DNA from: Phaeobacter gallaeciensis DSM 26640
GTDB lineage: Bacteria; Pseudomonadota; Alphaproteobacteria; Rhodobacterales; Rhodobacteraceae
Reading direction: 5' to 3'
Length of the DNA: 64,000 nucleotides
NCBI RefSeq assembly: GCF_000511385.1
Contig: NC_023137.1
Location: forward strand, 3,231,001-3,295,000
The position numbers and the translations under genes were made by a program. The notes beneath the pieces are model-generated. The model ran no database searches. It was not told the origin of the DNA and worked only from the letters and a program-made list of their open reading frames with translations. Each line of letters begins with the position of its first letter. Positions within the stretch are counted from its first letter, which is position 1. Of this stretch, positions 26,633 to 36,909 are shown in pieces.

Positions 26633-27409
26633 TTATTCCAACCCCACAACGTCCGGTGTTTCCCAGCTGAGATGCTGACCGCTGTCGATGCAAATAAGCT
26701 GCCCGGTGACCGATGGCGCGCGCAGAAGATAGCTCAGCGCCGCTCTGATATCAGCCGGATCGGCACCGCGCTGCAGCGGGGTGTTGGCACATTGGCGGGC
26801 GAATTGGCTTTCGCTCTGCCGCGGACCTCTCAGCGTGGGTCCTGGGCCGATACCATTGACACGGATGCGGGGCGCAAGCGCCTGCGCACTGGTGCGGGTC
26901 AGCGTCCAAAGCGCGGATTTCGCCAGCGTATAGGTCATGAAGTCCGGTGTCAGTTTGCGCACGCGCTGATCAATGAGATTGATGACGGACGCAGACGCCA
27001 GCGCCCGCCCCTGCTCATCAACCTGTTGCGGCAGATCCTGCGCGGCCAACTGTTGCGTCAGGATAAAGGGCGCACGCAGATTGCTGTCCATATGGCGATC
27101 CCAGCTGTTGCGAGTCGCCGTCTCCAGGCTGTCGTGCTCAAATATAGAAGCGTTGTTCACCAGACAGGTGATCGGCCCTCCCAGAGCGTCCGCTGCGGCA
27201 GGCAGCAGGGCCTCTGTCTCTGCTTCCTTCAGCAGATCAGCCTGCAGGGGAACAGCAACGCGGCCCATCGCGCGAATATCTGCCGCTGTGGTTTCTGCTG
27301 CGTCAGCTGAGCTCGCGTAGTGGACGGCGACGTCATAGCCGTTTGCCGCCAGCTCCAACGCCATCGCGCGGCCAAGTCGCTTGCCCGCGCCGGTTACCAA
27401 TGCCCGCAT
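26633..27409 (-). CDS. Short-chain dehydrogenase, pteridine reductase / FolM-like
   Basis: 258 residues, Rossmann fold. The cofactor loop TGAGKRLGRA (6-15), with Lys-Arg after the Gly, favours NADPH. NNAS is at 85-88. The usual catalytic Ser is replaced by Asp147 in VINLIDQRV, with YTLAK (Y160, K164) following. Asp-Tyr-Lys with an INxxD motif is the hallmark of trypanosomatid PTR1 and bacterial FolM (dihydromonapterin reductase), which reduce pterins. So a pterin or folate substrate is more likely than a sugar or fatty acid. Last gene of a likely operon after the antiporter, with a 34 bp gap. Confidence 0.85.
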   Translation of the reverse strand: MRALVTGAGKRLGRAMALELAANGYDVAVHYASSADAAETTAADIRAMGRVAVPLQADLLKEAETEALLPAAADALGGPITCLVNNASIFEHDSLETATRNSWDRHMDSNLRAPFILTQQLAAQDLPQQVDEQGRALASASVINLIDQRVRKLTPDFMTYTLAKSALWTLTRTSAQALAPRIRVNGIGPGPTLRGPRQSESQFARQCANTPLQRGADPADIRAALSYLLRAPSVTGQLICIDSGQHLSWETPDVVGLE

Positions 27410-27443
27410 ATTGCTATCTCCTCATCTGCCTGTTGGCAATGAG

Positions 27444-28388
27444 TTAGAACAGCTGCACCAGGTAGACCACATAAACAGCAGATAAAATCACACCCCAAGT
27501 GCGGGTGATGTCCATTTTGAAGAAGACAAAGGGCACCAGCAGCAGTGACGAAGCCAGCATCACCCAAAGATCCGCCCGCAGGAAGGAGGGATCAACACTG
27601 ATCGGACCAACAAAGGTTGCGATGCCAACGATCGCGAGCAGGTTGAACATGTTGGAGCCGATGACATTGCCGAGCGCGACATCTGCCTGACGACGCAGCG
27701 CGGCCATGACGGTTGTCGCAAGTTCCGGCAAAGAGGTGCCAATGGCCACCAGCGTCAGGCCGATCACAGTTTCCGTGACCCCATAAGTGCGGGCGATAAT
27801 CGACGCATTATCGACCAGCAAATCAGCCCCCAGCGGCAAGCCGATTAGCCCCAGGAAAAGGTAGATGCCGATGCGCCAGTAAGGCATATCGGGATCGGCC
27901 TCCTCGATATCATCCAGCTCACTGTCCTTGCCATTGCGGCGATGGGCGCGGGCCTCGCGGAAGGCAACGCCAAGAACCACCGACAGAGCTGCCAGCAGGA
28001 TCAGGCCGGACCAGACCGTGAAGGTCCCGCAGAAGGCCAATCCGATAAACAGGACCGAGGCGATCAGCATAAAGACATAGTTCTTGCGCGTGTCGCATTC
28101 ACTGGTGTGCAAGGAGCGCATCAGTGCGGGAATGCCGAGGACCATCAGGATATTGGCCGTGTTTGACCCGACCACATTGCCAAGTGCAATCCCGTCAGCA
28201 TTTTCGCCGACGGCGCGGATGGCGATCAGCAGCTCCGGCGCCGAGGTGCCAAAAGCCACGATCGTCAGACTGACAATGAGCGCCGGCACACCAAGCCGCA
28301 AGCTGAGGTTCACAGCCCCGCGCACCAAAGCGTCCCCGGCGAGCAGCAGGATCACAAGCCCAAGTCCAGACAACAGCCATGGCATCAT
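27444..28388 (-). CDS. Calcium/sodium antiporter (CaCA family, YrbG-like)
   Basis: 314 residues with about ten membrane helices. The two alpha-repeats that form the ion path are clear: VAFGTSAPELLI with ALGNVVGSNTANIL in the first half, and VAIGTSLPELATTV with ALGNVIGSNMFNLL in the second. An acidic cytoplasmic loop (KDSELDDIEEADPDM) separates them. The family exchanges Ca2+ for Na+ or H+. The start overlaps the stop of the small Cys-rich gene (CAATGATG); two adjacent ATG codons are possible starts. Confidence 0.93.
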   Translation of the reverse strand: MMPWLLSGLGLVILLLAGDALVRGAVNLSLRLGVPALIVSLTIVAFGTSAPELLIAIRAVGENADGIALGNVVGSNTANILMVLGIPALMRSLHTSECDTRKNYVFMLIASVLFIGLAFCGTFTVWSGLILLAALSVVLGVAFREARAHRRNGKDSELDDIEEADPDMPYWRIGIYLFLGLIGLPLGADLLVDNASIIARTYGVTETVIGLTLVAIGTSLPELATTVMAALRRQADVALGNVIGSNMFNLLAIVGIATFVGPISVDPSFLRADLWVMLASSLLLVPFVFFKMDITRTWGVILSAVYVVYLVQLF

Positions 28389-28561
28389 TGCCGAGGCCCT
28401 CCATTCTTTTTGCAGGCACAGGGGCCTTTTCCGATCTTGAAGCGGCCGCAGCTGCCACAGCGCCGCGAGGCCAAGTGTTTTTGGCCGGGCATCCGCAGCT
28501 TGCCGAACATCGCCAGCACAGCCATCACCACAAGAAACAGGGAAACAATCTTAAAAATCAC
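28385..28561 (-). CDS. Small membrane protein with C-terminal CxxC...CxC motif
   Basis: 58 residues from a GTG start placed 1 bp after the sppA stop; a longer open frame into sppA exists but is less likely. One hydrophobic helix (about 3-20: FKIVSLFLVVMAVLAMFG) is followed by a basic tail with four Cys: RRCGSCGRFKIGKGPCACKK. The Cys spacing (CxxC, about 10 residues, CxC) looks like a small zinc ribbon, inferred only from the pattern. Tightly packed between an S49 peptidase and the antiporter, overlapping the latter by 4 bp. No known function recognised. Confidence 0.75.
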   Translation of the reverse strand: MIFKIVSLFLVVMAVLAMFGKLRMPGQKHLASRRCGSCGRFKIGKGPCACKKNGGPRQ

Positions 28562-28562
28562 G

Positions 28563-29360
28563 TCAGAGGCCAAACCGCGCGTATTCGGCGCGTTCCTCAA
28601 TGCCGCTCAGCGCGTCTTGCGCAATCTGCACACCGATCCGGCCCAGAAGCGGCTTCTTAATGCCGTAGCGCCGGAACCGCACCTTGGGACCAAAGCGCGC
28701 CTGCATCTTGGGGCGCAAATGGCCGATGCCATCAATCAGACCAAGGGAGACGGCGCGTCGTCCAAGCCAGATCTCACCGGTGTAGAGATCCTCACTGGCA
28801 TCCAGTTTGTCGCCACGGCGATCTTTAACATGGGCGATGAAATTGTCGTGGATATCGCCCAGCAGCTGCTTCAGGCGCTTCACGTCCTCCGCGTTTTCCG
28901 GGCGGAACGGGTCCAGCATCGATTTGCTGCGACCAGCGGTATAGACCCGCCGCTCGACGCCTTGACGCGCCAGGAACACATGGGCACCGAAGCCTGCGGA
29001 AATGACGCCAATGGAGCCGAGGATCGAGCTTTCATCGGCCCAGATCTCATCCGCCGAAGCCGCCAGCCAGTAGCCGCCTGAGGCCGCCACATCTTCGACA
29101 AAGGCGATGGTGGGGACCTTCAGCTCCTCAGAAAGGCGGCGAATGCGCGCGCCGATCAGGGCGCTTTGCACTGGTGAGCCACCGGGCGAGTTGATCTCAA
29201 GAGCGACCGCAGCCGGTTTGCCCTTGCGAAAGGCACGTTCCAGCACCGGACCAAGTGCGGCATCATTCAGGGCACCGCGACCGGCCATGCCAATGGCGCC
29301 ATTGAGGCGCACAACAGCAACCAGCGGTGGCTTGTTCAAGAAGGGCAATTTTAGGTTCAT
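28563..29360 (-). CDS. sppA: S49-family signal peptide peptidase (SppA-like)
   Basis: 265 residues, the short SppA form with one catalytic domain. The start MNLKLPFLNKPPLVAVVRLN fits family length; the upstream open extension is not conserved. The nucleophile is Ser94 in VAASGGYWLA and the general base is Lys146 in GRSKSMLDPF. EINSPGGSP and SILGSIGVI are the other family blocks. No clear N-terminal membrane helix is seen, so membrane association may be peripheral. First gene of the sppA-Cys protein-antiporter-SDR unit. SppA enzymes degrade cleaved signal peptides; the short forms' substrates are less clear. Confidence 0.9.
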   Translation of the reverse strand: MNLKLPFLNKPPLVAVVRLNGAIGMAGRGALNDAALGPVLERAFRKGKPAAVALEINSPGGSPVQSALIGARIRRLSEELKVPTIAFVEDVAASGGYWLAASADEIWADESSILGSIGVISAGFGAHVFLARQGVERRVYTAGRSKSMLDPFRPENAEDVKRLKQLLGDIHDNFIAHVKDRRGDKLDASEDLYTGEIWLGRRAVSLGLIDGIGHLRPKMQARFGPKVRFRRYGIKKPLLGRIGVQIAQDALSGIEERAEYARFGL

Positions 29361-29412
29361 GGCGCCGATGTAGAATGCCGACTGCCCTGAAACAAGGGAT
29401 GGGGCCGGAACG

Positions 29413-29580
29413 ATGCAAGCGCAGCGGCAAAAAAGCCGCGTCGCTTGGGTAAAATTGCAACGTTCCCTCAATACGTGCGACGTCCGCACAGATTGCCTGC
29501 CGTTGGAGCAGCCCGATCAGGGCCGCCCCGATATCGTGTGTGTGATGCTCAAGACCCGCCGCAAGCGCCTGATGGTCTGA
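29413..29580 (+). CDS. Possible small protein (55 aa), uncertain
   Basis: ATG to TGA, 55 codons, opposite in direction to its neighbours. The product begins MQAQRQKSRVAWVKLQRSLN and ends MLKTRRKRLMV. The second half uses G/C-ending codons as real genes here do. It has a basic C-terminus and three Cys. No good ribosome-binding site is visible and no family is recognised. It lies in the 236 bp gap between the sppA start and the ABC permease stop, where otherwise only the sppA promoter is expected. Confidence 0.25.
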   Translation: MQAQRQKSRVAWVKLQRSLNTCDVRTDCLPLEQPDQGRPDIVCVMLKTRRKRLMV

Positions 29581-29596
29581 CCATATTGCCTGGCCG

Positions 29597-30358
29597 TCAG
29601 GACCGAATGCGCCAACCGGTTTTGAAAATCCACCAGATCACCGCAAGGCAGAGCGCCGTAAACCCACCAATGGCCAGCAGACTAAGCCCGACGGGCACGT
29701 CTGAGGCACCGAAGAAAGACCAGCGGAAACCGGAAATCAAATAGACCACCGGATTGAAGAGGGTGATTTTCTGCCAGATCGGCGGCAGCATCGAGATCGA
29801 ATAAAACGACCCACCTAGGAACACCAGTGGCGTGACGATCAGCAAAGGCACCAGTTGCAGCTGCTCAAAATTCTTGGCCCAAACCCCAATGATGAAGCCC
29901 AACAGAGCGAAGCTGACGCATGTCAGCACCATGAACAAAACCATAGCCAGCGGGTGCGCGATGGTCAGATCAACAAAGAGCGACGCCGTCACCAGGATAA
30001 CCACGCCGATGAACAGCGCCTTGGTTGCCGCCGCCCCCACATAGCCAATCACGATTTCCAGGAAATTCACCGGCGCGGAGAGCAACTCATAGATGGTGCC
30101 GATAAATTTGGGGAAATAGATCCCGAAAGAAGCGTTGGACGTGGCCTGCGTCATCACGCTGAGCATGATAAGACCCGGCACGATGAAGGCACCGTATGGC
30201 ACGCCTTCAACCTGATCAATGCGGCTGCCGATGGCGGCTCCAAACACAACGAAGTAGAGCGAGGTGGACAGCACCGGAGACAGGAAGCTCTGCATCAGTG
30301 TGCGAAAGAACCTCGCCATTTCAAAGCGGTAGATTGAAGCGATTGCGGTCCAGTTCAT
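29597..30358 (-). CDS. ABC-2 type transporter permease
   Basis: 253 residues with six membrane helices and little else, as in YadH/DrrB-type permeases. Recognisable parts are [20 protein letters not shown] at the N-terminus, [20 protein letters not shown], the [19 protein letters not shown] coupling helix and [20 protein letters not shown]. With the preceding ATPase it forms a homodimeric exporter; substrate unknown. Its start overlaps the ATPase stop by 4 bp. Confidence 0.92.
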   Translation of the reverse strand: MNWTAIASIYRFEMARFFRTLMQSFLSPVLSTSLYFVVFGAAIGSRIDQVEGVPYGAFIVPGLIMLSVMTQATSNASFGIYFPKFIGTIYELLSAPVNFLEIVIGYVGAAATKALFIGVVILVTASLFVDLTIAHPLAMVLFMVLTCVSFALLGFIIGVWAKNFEQLQLVPLLIVTPLVFLGGSFYSISMLPPIWQKITLFNPVVYLISGFRWSFFGASDVPVGLSLLAIGGFTALCLAVIWWIFKTGWRIRS

Positions 30359-31284
30359 GTCGATTCTCCTGAAACCAGCCCGACGAATATGTCTTCAAGG
30401 CTGGATTGCCGGGTTTGCACATCCGCCAGCGTCAGGCCGGATTTTGCCACGTCGTTCAGCAGCGCCGTGATGCCGGTGCGCTCGGCGTTGGTGTCGTAGG
30501 AATAGATCAGCCCACGGCGATCCTCGGTCAGGGTCAGCCCATAAGCTCCAAGGCTGTCGGGGACCGCTGTCAGCGCGTCGGTCAGCTGGACTTCCAGCTG
30601 CTTCTTACCGAGTTGCGCCATCAGCTTGGCCTTCTCCTCGACCAGCAGGATTTCTCCATTGGTGATGACACCGACGCGGTCGGCAATAGCCTCGGCTTCC
30701 TCGATATAATGGGTGGTCAGAATGATGGTGACACCATCGCGTTTCAGCTCCGCCACCACATCCCACATGTCTTTGCGCAGCTCCACGTCGACGCCAGCGG
30801 TCGGTTCATCCAGGAACAGGATGCGGGGATCGTGGCTGAGCGCCTTGGCAATGAGCACCCGACGTTTCATGCCGCCTGATAGCTCCATAATCCGGCTCTT
30901 GCGTTTATCCCAGAGCGACAGCTTGCGCAGGATGTCCTCAAGCAAGGCATCGTTGCGCGGTTTGCCAAACAGTCCACGGGAAAATCTGACGGAGTTCCAG
31001 ACGGTTTCAAAGGGCTCCAGATTGATTTCCTGCGGCACCAGCCCGATCAGGCTGCGGGCGGCCCGGAAGTCTTCGATAATGTCATGCCCGCCGACAGATA
31101 CGTGACCCGAAGTGGGGGTCGTGATGCCGCAGACGGTTGAAATCAATGTGGTCTTGCCCGCGCCGTTTGGACCAAGCAGCGCGAGGATTTCGCCCTCCTC
31201 TATGTCAAGCGAGACCCCTTTGAGGGCCTGAAACCCACCCTCATATGTCTTTTCCAAATCACGAATGGATAGGATGGCTGACAT
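30355..31284 (-). CDS. ABC-2 type transporter ATP-binding protein
   Basis: 309 residues from [21 protein letters not shown] strong GGAGG site 6-7 nt upstream fixes this start, although the frame is open 165 bp further. It has Walker [10 protein letters not shown], signature LSGGMKRR, Walker [13 protein letters not shown] and the H-loop [14 protein letters not shown]. The C-terminal extension (about 225-309) is the usual YadG/DrrA-type tail. First gene of the exporter operon; the 194 bp upstream (31285-31478) separate it from a divergent oxidoreductase-like gene. Confidence 0.95.
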   Translation of the reverse strand: MSAILSIRDLEKTYEGGFQALKGVSLDIEEGEILALLGPNGAGKTTLISTVCGITTPTSGHVSVGGHDIIEDFRAARSLIGLVPQEINLEPFETVWNSVRFSRGLFGKPRNDALLEDILRKLSLWDKRKSRIMELSGGMKRRVLIAKALSHDPRILFLDEPTAGVDVELRKDMWDVVAELKRDGVTIILTTHYIEEAEAIADRVGVITNGEILLVEEKAKLMAQLGKKQLEVQLTDALTAVPDSLGAYGLTLTEDRRGLIYSYDTNAERTGITALLNDVAKSGLTLADVQTRQSSLEDIFVGLVSGEST

Positions 31285-31478
31285 TGCTGCCTCCTTCAAA
31301 AGTAAACTCATCAGTTCAGCGCACGGTAGCGCCAACACTGCGCAACCGCCAGCGGGGATTGCAACGCCAGCGTTTACAGATGCGCATTGTCTTGTGCATT
31401 GGTGCAGATCGAATTTTATCTTGATGTCAAAGTAAATTTGGTCCATCAATTATCTCGAAGTAAAGATATGAGGCATAA

Positions 31479-32135
31479 ATGGATATTCTTCTTTTTGGGG
31501 CGACCGGAGATGTCGGCCGCGCCACGGTCCTGCAAGCCATTGAACGCGGGCACCGTGTGACTGCGATTGCGCGCAATCCAGACCTGCGCGGACCACTTGG
31601 CAACCAGCTGGTGACACCGCTCGCCCTGGATGTGTTGACCAGCGCTGAGCAACTGGCCGATCTTGCCCGCCGACATCACATCATTATCAGTGCCTTGCGC
31701 CCGGTCGCCGGGCAGGACGCCTTGCTGGTGGCGTTGACGCAAGCGGTGCTGCAGGCCGCAGAAGCGGGCAATATCCCCGCTCTGATCACCGGAGGCGCTG
31801 CCCTTTTGAAGCTGGCTGACGGCAGCGGGGAGACGGTGCTGAGCGCACCGGGCTTTCTGCCGGACACCGTACGTCCGATTGCAGAGGCCTGCGCCGCGCA
31901 GGATCATTTGCTGGAGAGCACATCACATGTGGATTGGACCTGCCTGCGCCCAGCTGCGATACTGCAGGAGGGAGAGCGTCGGGGTCGCTACGAATGGGGC
32001 ACCGATACGCTGGTGACCGATGCCGATGGGCTGTCGCAGATTTCCTTTGCCGATTTTGGCGGTGCCCTGATGGATCTGGCAGAGCAGCAAAACCGCCCCG
32101 AAAAGCGGCTGACTGTCGCCTGGGGGAACGCCTAA
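31479..32135 (+). CDS. NAD(P)-binding NmrA/SDR-like protein
   Basis: 218 residues. The Rossmann start MDILLFGATGDVGRATVLQA has the GxxGxxG loop of atypical/extended SDRs (NAD(P)H-binding domain). ALDVLTSAEQLADLARRHHI, SALRPV and the DWTCLRPAAIL segment match the NmrA-like / flavin-reductase-like group, which often lacks the YxxxK pair. It may be an oxidoreductase or a redox sensor; the sequence does not decide. Divergent from the ABC exporter, convergent with pobA, with about 10 bp between stops. Confidence 0.85.
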   Translation: MDILLFGATGDVGRATVLQAIERGHRVTAIARNPDLRGPLGNQLVTPLALDVLTSAEQLADLARRHHIIISALRPVAGQDALLVALTQAVLQAAEAGNIPALITGGAALLKLADGSGETVLSAPGFLPDTVRPIAEACAAQDHLLESTSHVDWTCLRPAAILQEGERRGRYEWGTDTLVTDADGLSQISFADFGGALMDLAEQQNRPEKRLTVAWGNA

Positions 32136-32144
32136 AATCAGACC

Positions 32145-34287
<2,143 letters not shown>

Positions 34288-34318
34288 ACCGCCGCTGTCT
34301 CGGCAGATGATCAAAAAT

Positions 34319-34350
34319 AAACCGCCCCGGATTGCTCACGAGGCGGTTTT
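34319..34350. terminator. Bidirectional terminator between pobR and ctpA
   Basis: AAACCGCC pairs with GGCGGTTT across 15 nt. T-rich DNA follows on both strands. It sits between the convergent stop codons of pobR and the S41 peptidase gene. Confidence 0.75.
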
Positions 34351-34377
34351 GATTGGTTTTGACCAGATGGTTGGCGC

Positions 34378-35721
34378 TTACTCTTCCGGGCCCAGTTTCG
34401 ACAGACCTTTCAGAATGTCGATAGCATAAGCCAGCTGGTAATCCTCTTCGCGGCGCTCCGCTGCGGCCTCGGCCTTGGCGCGGTCTTCCTCAATCTGACG
34501 GATCTCATCCTCGGAAAGGCTATCGTTGTTCAGACGCCCCCGCAGATCTGCCTCAGACCGGGTCCGGCGGGCGGCGGAGGTATTGTCCTCTTCCTCCTCC
34601 GCATTTGGATCCCGGCGGGGCTGTTCCACAACGATGTCGGGGGATACCCCAAGCGCCTGGATCGAACGGCCCGATGGGGTGTAGTAGCGCGCCGTGGTCA
34701 GACGCATTGCGCCCTCTCCCTTGAGCGGCATCACTGTCTGCACGGAGCCTTTACCGAAGGATTTGGTACCGACCACAATGGCACGGCGGTGATCTTGCAG
34801 CGCACCCGCGACAATCTCAGATGCCGAAGCCGACCCGCCATTGATCAGGACCACGATGGGTTTGCCGTCAACAAGATCGCCTGGCGTTGCGTTGAACCGT
34901 TCACCGTCCTCAGGATTACGCCCACGGGTAGAGACGATTTCACCGCTGTCGAGGAAGCTGTCCGCCACTTTGATCGCCTGTGTCAGCAGACCACCGGGGT
35001 TATTGCGCAGATCCAGTACGATACCGTTGACATTGTCCATGCCACCGGCCTCTTCCAGCTGCTTTTTCAGGCCCGCCTCAAGGTTCGGCGTGGTCTGGTC
35101 ATTGAAGGTGGTCAGGCGCAGAACAACTGTTTCATCTTCGGTCCGGGCGCGTACCGCCGTCAGCTTGATTGTGTCGCGAATGATAGACACATCAAAGGGC
35201 TCCGCCTCGCCTTCGCGCACAACGGTGATGACAATCTCGGAGCCAACCGGCCCACGCATTAGATCCACCGCCTCGTCCAGCGCCAGTCCCAGAACGCTTT
35301 CGCCATCCACATGAGTGATGAAGTCGCCGGATTCCATCCCGGCCTCATCCGCCGGGGTGCCATCAATGGGCGAGACCACTTTGACGAAGCCTTCTTCCTG
35401 CGTGACCTCAATACCGAGACCACCAAATTCACCACGGGTCTGCACCCGCATATTGGCGGCATCATCCGGGGAGAGGTAGCTGGAATGCGGATCCAGCGAG
35501 GCGAGCATGCCACCAATGGCGGCTTCAATCAGCTCGGTCTCATCGACGTCTTCGACATATTGTACGCGGATGCGTTCAAAAATGTCGCCGAAGAGGTCCA
35601 GCTGCTCATAAACGCTGGCCTCCCGGCTGCCTTCCTGTGCCAAAAGCGGCTCAGCTACATAGGTGGTGGCAAGTATCCCTGCCAGCGTGCCGCCCACTGC
35701 GGCCATCGCGAATTTTCTCAT
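34378..35721 (-). CDS. C-terminal processing peptidase, S41 family
   Basis: 447 residues. N-terminal signal/anchor at about 5-28, then an N-terminal helical domain, a PDZ domain (about 95-180: EFGGLGIEVTQEEGFVKVV, DFITHVDGESVLGL) and the peptidase core. The catalytic dyad is Ser299 in GGSASASEI and Lys324 in SFGKGSVQ, 25 residues apart as in Prc/CtpA. A C-terminal acidic/charged helix (about 375-447) is extra. It cleaves periplasmic proteins from the C-terminus. Encoded 3 bp after the EnvC-like gene, a pairing conserved in alphaproteobacteria, which suggests a role in controlling cell-wall hydrolase activity. Confidence 0.95.
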   Translation of the reverse strand: MRKFAMAAVGGTLAGILATTYVAEPLLAQEGSREASVYEQLDLFGDIFERIRVQYVEDVDETELIEAAIGGMLASLDPHSSYLSPDDAANMRVQTRGEFGGLGIEVTQEEGFVKVVSPIDGTPADEAGMESGDFITHVDGESVLGLALDEAVDLMRGPVGSEIVITVVREGEAEPFDVSIIRDTIKLTAVRARTEDETVVLRLTTFNDQTTPNLEAGLKKQLEEAGGMDNVNGIVLDLRNNPGGLLTQAIKVADSFLDSGEIVSTRGRNPEDGERFNATPGDLVDGKPIVVLINGGSASASEIVAGALQDHRRAIVVGTKSFGKGSVQTVMPLKGEGAMRLTTARYYTPSGRSIQALGVSPDIVVEQPRRDPNAEEEEDNTSAARRTRSEADLRGRLNNDSLSEDEIRQIEEDRAKAEAAAERREEDYQLAYAIDILKGLSKLGPEE

Positions 35722-35724
35722 GAA

Positions 35725-36909
35725 CTAATTTCCATCCTTGTCGGTGCGGAACCAGGTTTCGGGGTCCACCGGACTGTTGTCCATTCTCACTTCTATATAG
35801 AGCGTTTCTGTGCGGTCAGTTCCAGCCCCTTCACCGCTTAGTGACAAAATGGCGCCGATTTCCGGGTTTTTTCCCCCCATCAGGCCAATTGGGGTTCCTC
35901 CGGGGATGACCTCCCCCATGGTTCCGTAAACTTCGGCCAGTCCCGACAGCACAAAAAGCGTCTCGGGCTGCGGTTCGAGGATGACGACATTGCCAAGATC
36001 CAGCAGTGGCCCCTGATAGCGGATCGTGGCGGCGGTAGGCGACACCACAAGCGCGCGCGGACGTGCCGCGATCAACCAACCGGGACGGGCGATGCCTGCG
36101 GCGTCTTTTTCACCATAGCCGCGAAGGACCAGTCCTTCGACGGGGATCGGAAGCGTGCCGCGCAAGGCGCTGACATCAGCATCGGTTGTTGCGATCTCCC
36201 CCTCCGCGATTTCAGCCAGCCCGCTGGCAAACCCGCTGAGCGTCTCCGTCGAGGATATCAGAATGGCAGTTCGCACAGGATCCTGGATGAAGCGACGTGG
36301 CAGATCGGTGCGGTCGGCGATGGCGGCAGACAGTTGTACACGGGCCTCTTGTACACCGTTCAGACCCTCCTGCAGGGTGTTGGCCGCGCTTTGCTGCAAC
36401 AGGCGCAGCGTCTGGACCTCCTCCAGATCGCGACGCAGCGCAGTTGCCCGCGATTGCAGCGCCGGTGTCACCTCTGCCAGTGTCATAGCTGAACGCGCCG
36501 CGCCGAGCGGACCCGAGGGATGTAGCATCAGCACAGGGGGCGGCGAGGTTTCGATCGTCTGCAAGACACCAAGCAAATCCGCCACGTCATCCTCGCGCGC
36601 CTTCAACTGAGCGGCCAACTGCCCTTCGCGCTGCGCCACACGGCGCAGACCATCGCGCATAGCGGCCAGCCCTGCCTCATAAGCGCGAACGGTTTCTGTC
36701 AAGGCCGCCACCCGATCACGGGCGCTTTCCGCGTCTTGCAGCGCCAAAGTCGCCGCCTCAAGCTGGTTGGCCGCCTTCTGTGCGGCAGTCGCGGGATCCT
36801 CTGCTGCTTCTATTCCCCCTGCCAATACTGACAAACCCAGCGCAAGGGCACAGACCTGCAAGCCATGTCGGGCAACATCAGACCAAAGGATGCCGAATGC
36901 TGAACTCAT
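35725..36909 (-). CDS. Murein hydrolase activator, EnvC-like
   Basis: 394 residues. An N-terminal signal or anchor (about 15-35) is followed by a long coiled coil (about 40-130 and again about 150-215) and a C-terminal degenerate LytM/M23 domain (about 265-390: LPIPVEGLVLRGYGEKDAAG, YQGPLLDLGNVVILEP, GEVIPGGTPIGLMGG, TLYIEVRMDNSPVDPETWF). The metal-binding His residues of active M23 enzymes are missing, as in E. coli EnvC, which activates amidases rather than cutting peptidoglycan. Its start overlaps the gpmI stop by 4 bp; ctpA follows at once. Confidence 0.92.
   Translation of the reverse strand: MSSAFGILWSDVARHGLQVCALALGLSVLAGGIEAAEDPATAAQKAANQLEAATLALQDAESARDRVAALTETVRAYEAGLAAMRDGLRRVAQREGQLAAQLKAREDDVADLLGVLQTIETSPPPVLMLHPSGPLGAARSAMTLAEVTPALQSRATALRRDLEEVQTLRLLQQSAANTLQEGLNGVQEARVQLSAAIADRTDLPRRFIQDPVRTAILISSTETLSGFASGLAEIAEGEIATTDADVSALRGTLPIPVEGLVLRGYGEKDAAGIARPGWLIAARPRALVVSPTAATIRYQGPLLDLGNVVILEPQPETLFVLSGLAEVYGTMGEVIPGGTPIGLMGGKNPEIGAILSLSGEGAGTDRTETLYIEVRMDNSPVDPETWFRTDKDGN

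Noticed and set aside
26344..26670. 108-codon open frame in the AT-rich gap upstream of uvrC
   Set aside because: Runs into the SDR gene in antisense, no ribosome-binding site, no family similarity and non-coding base use.
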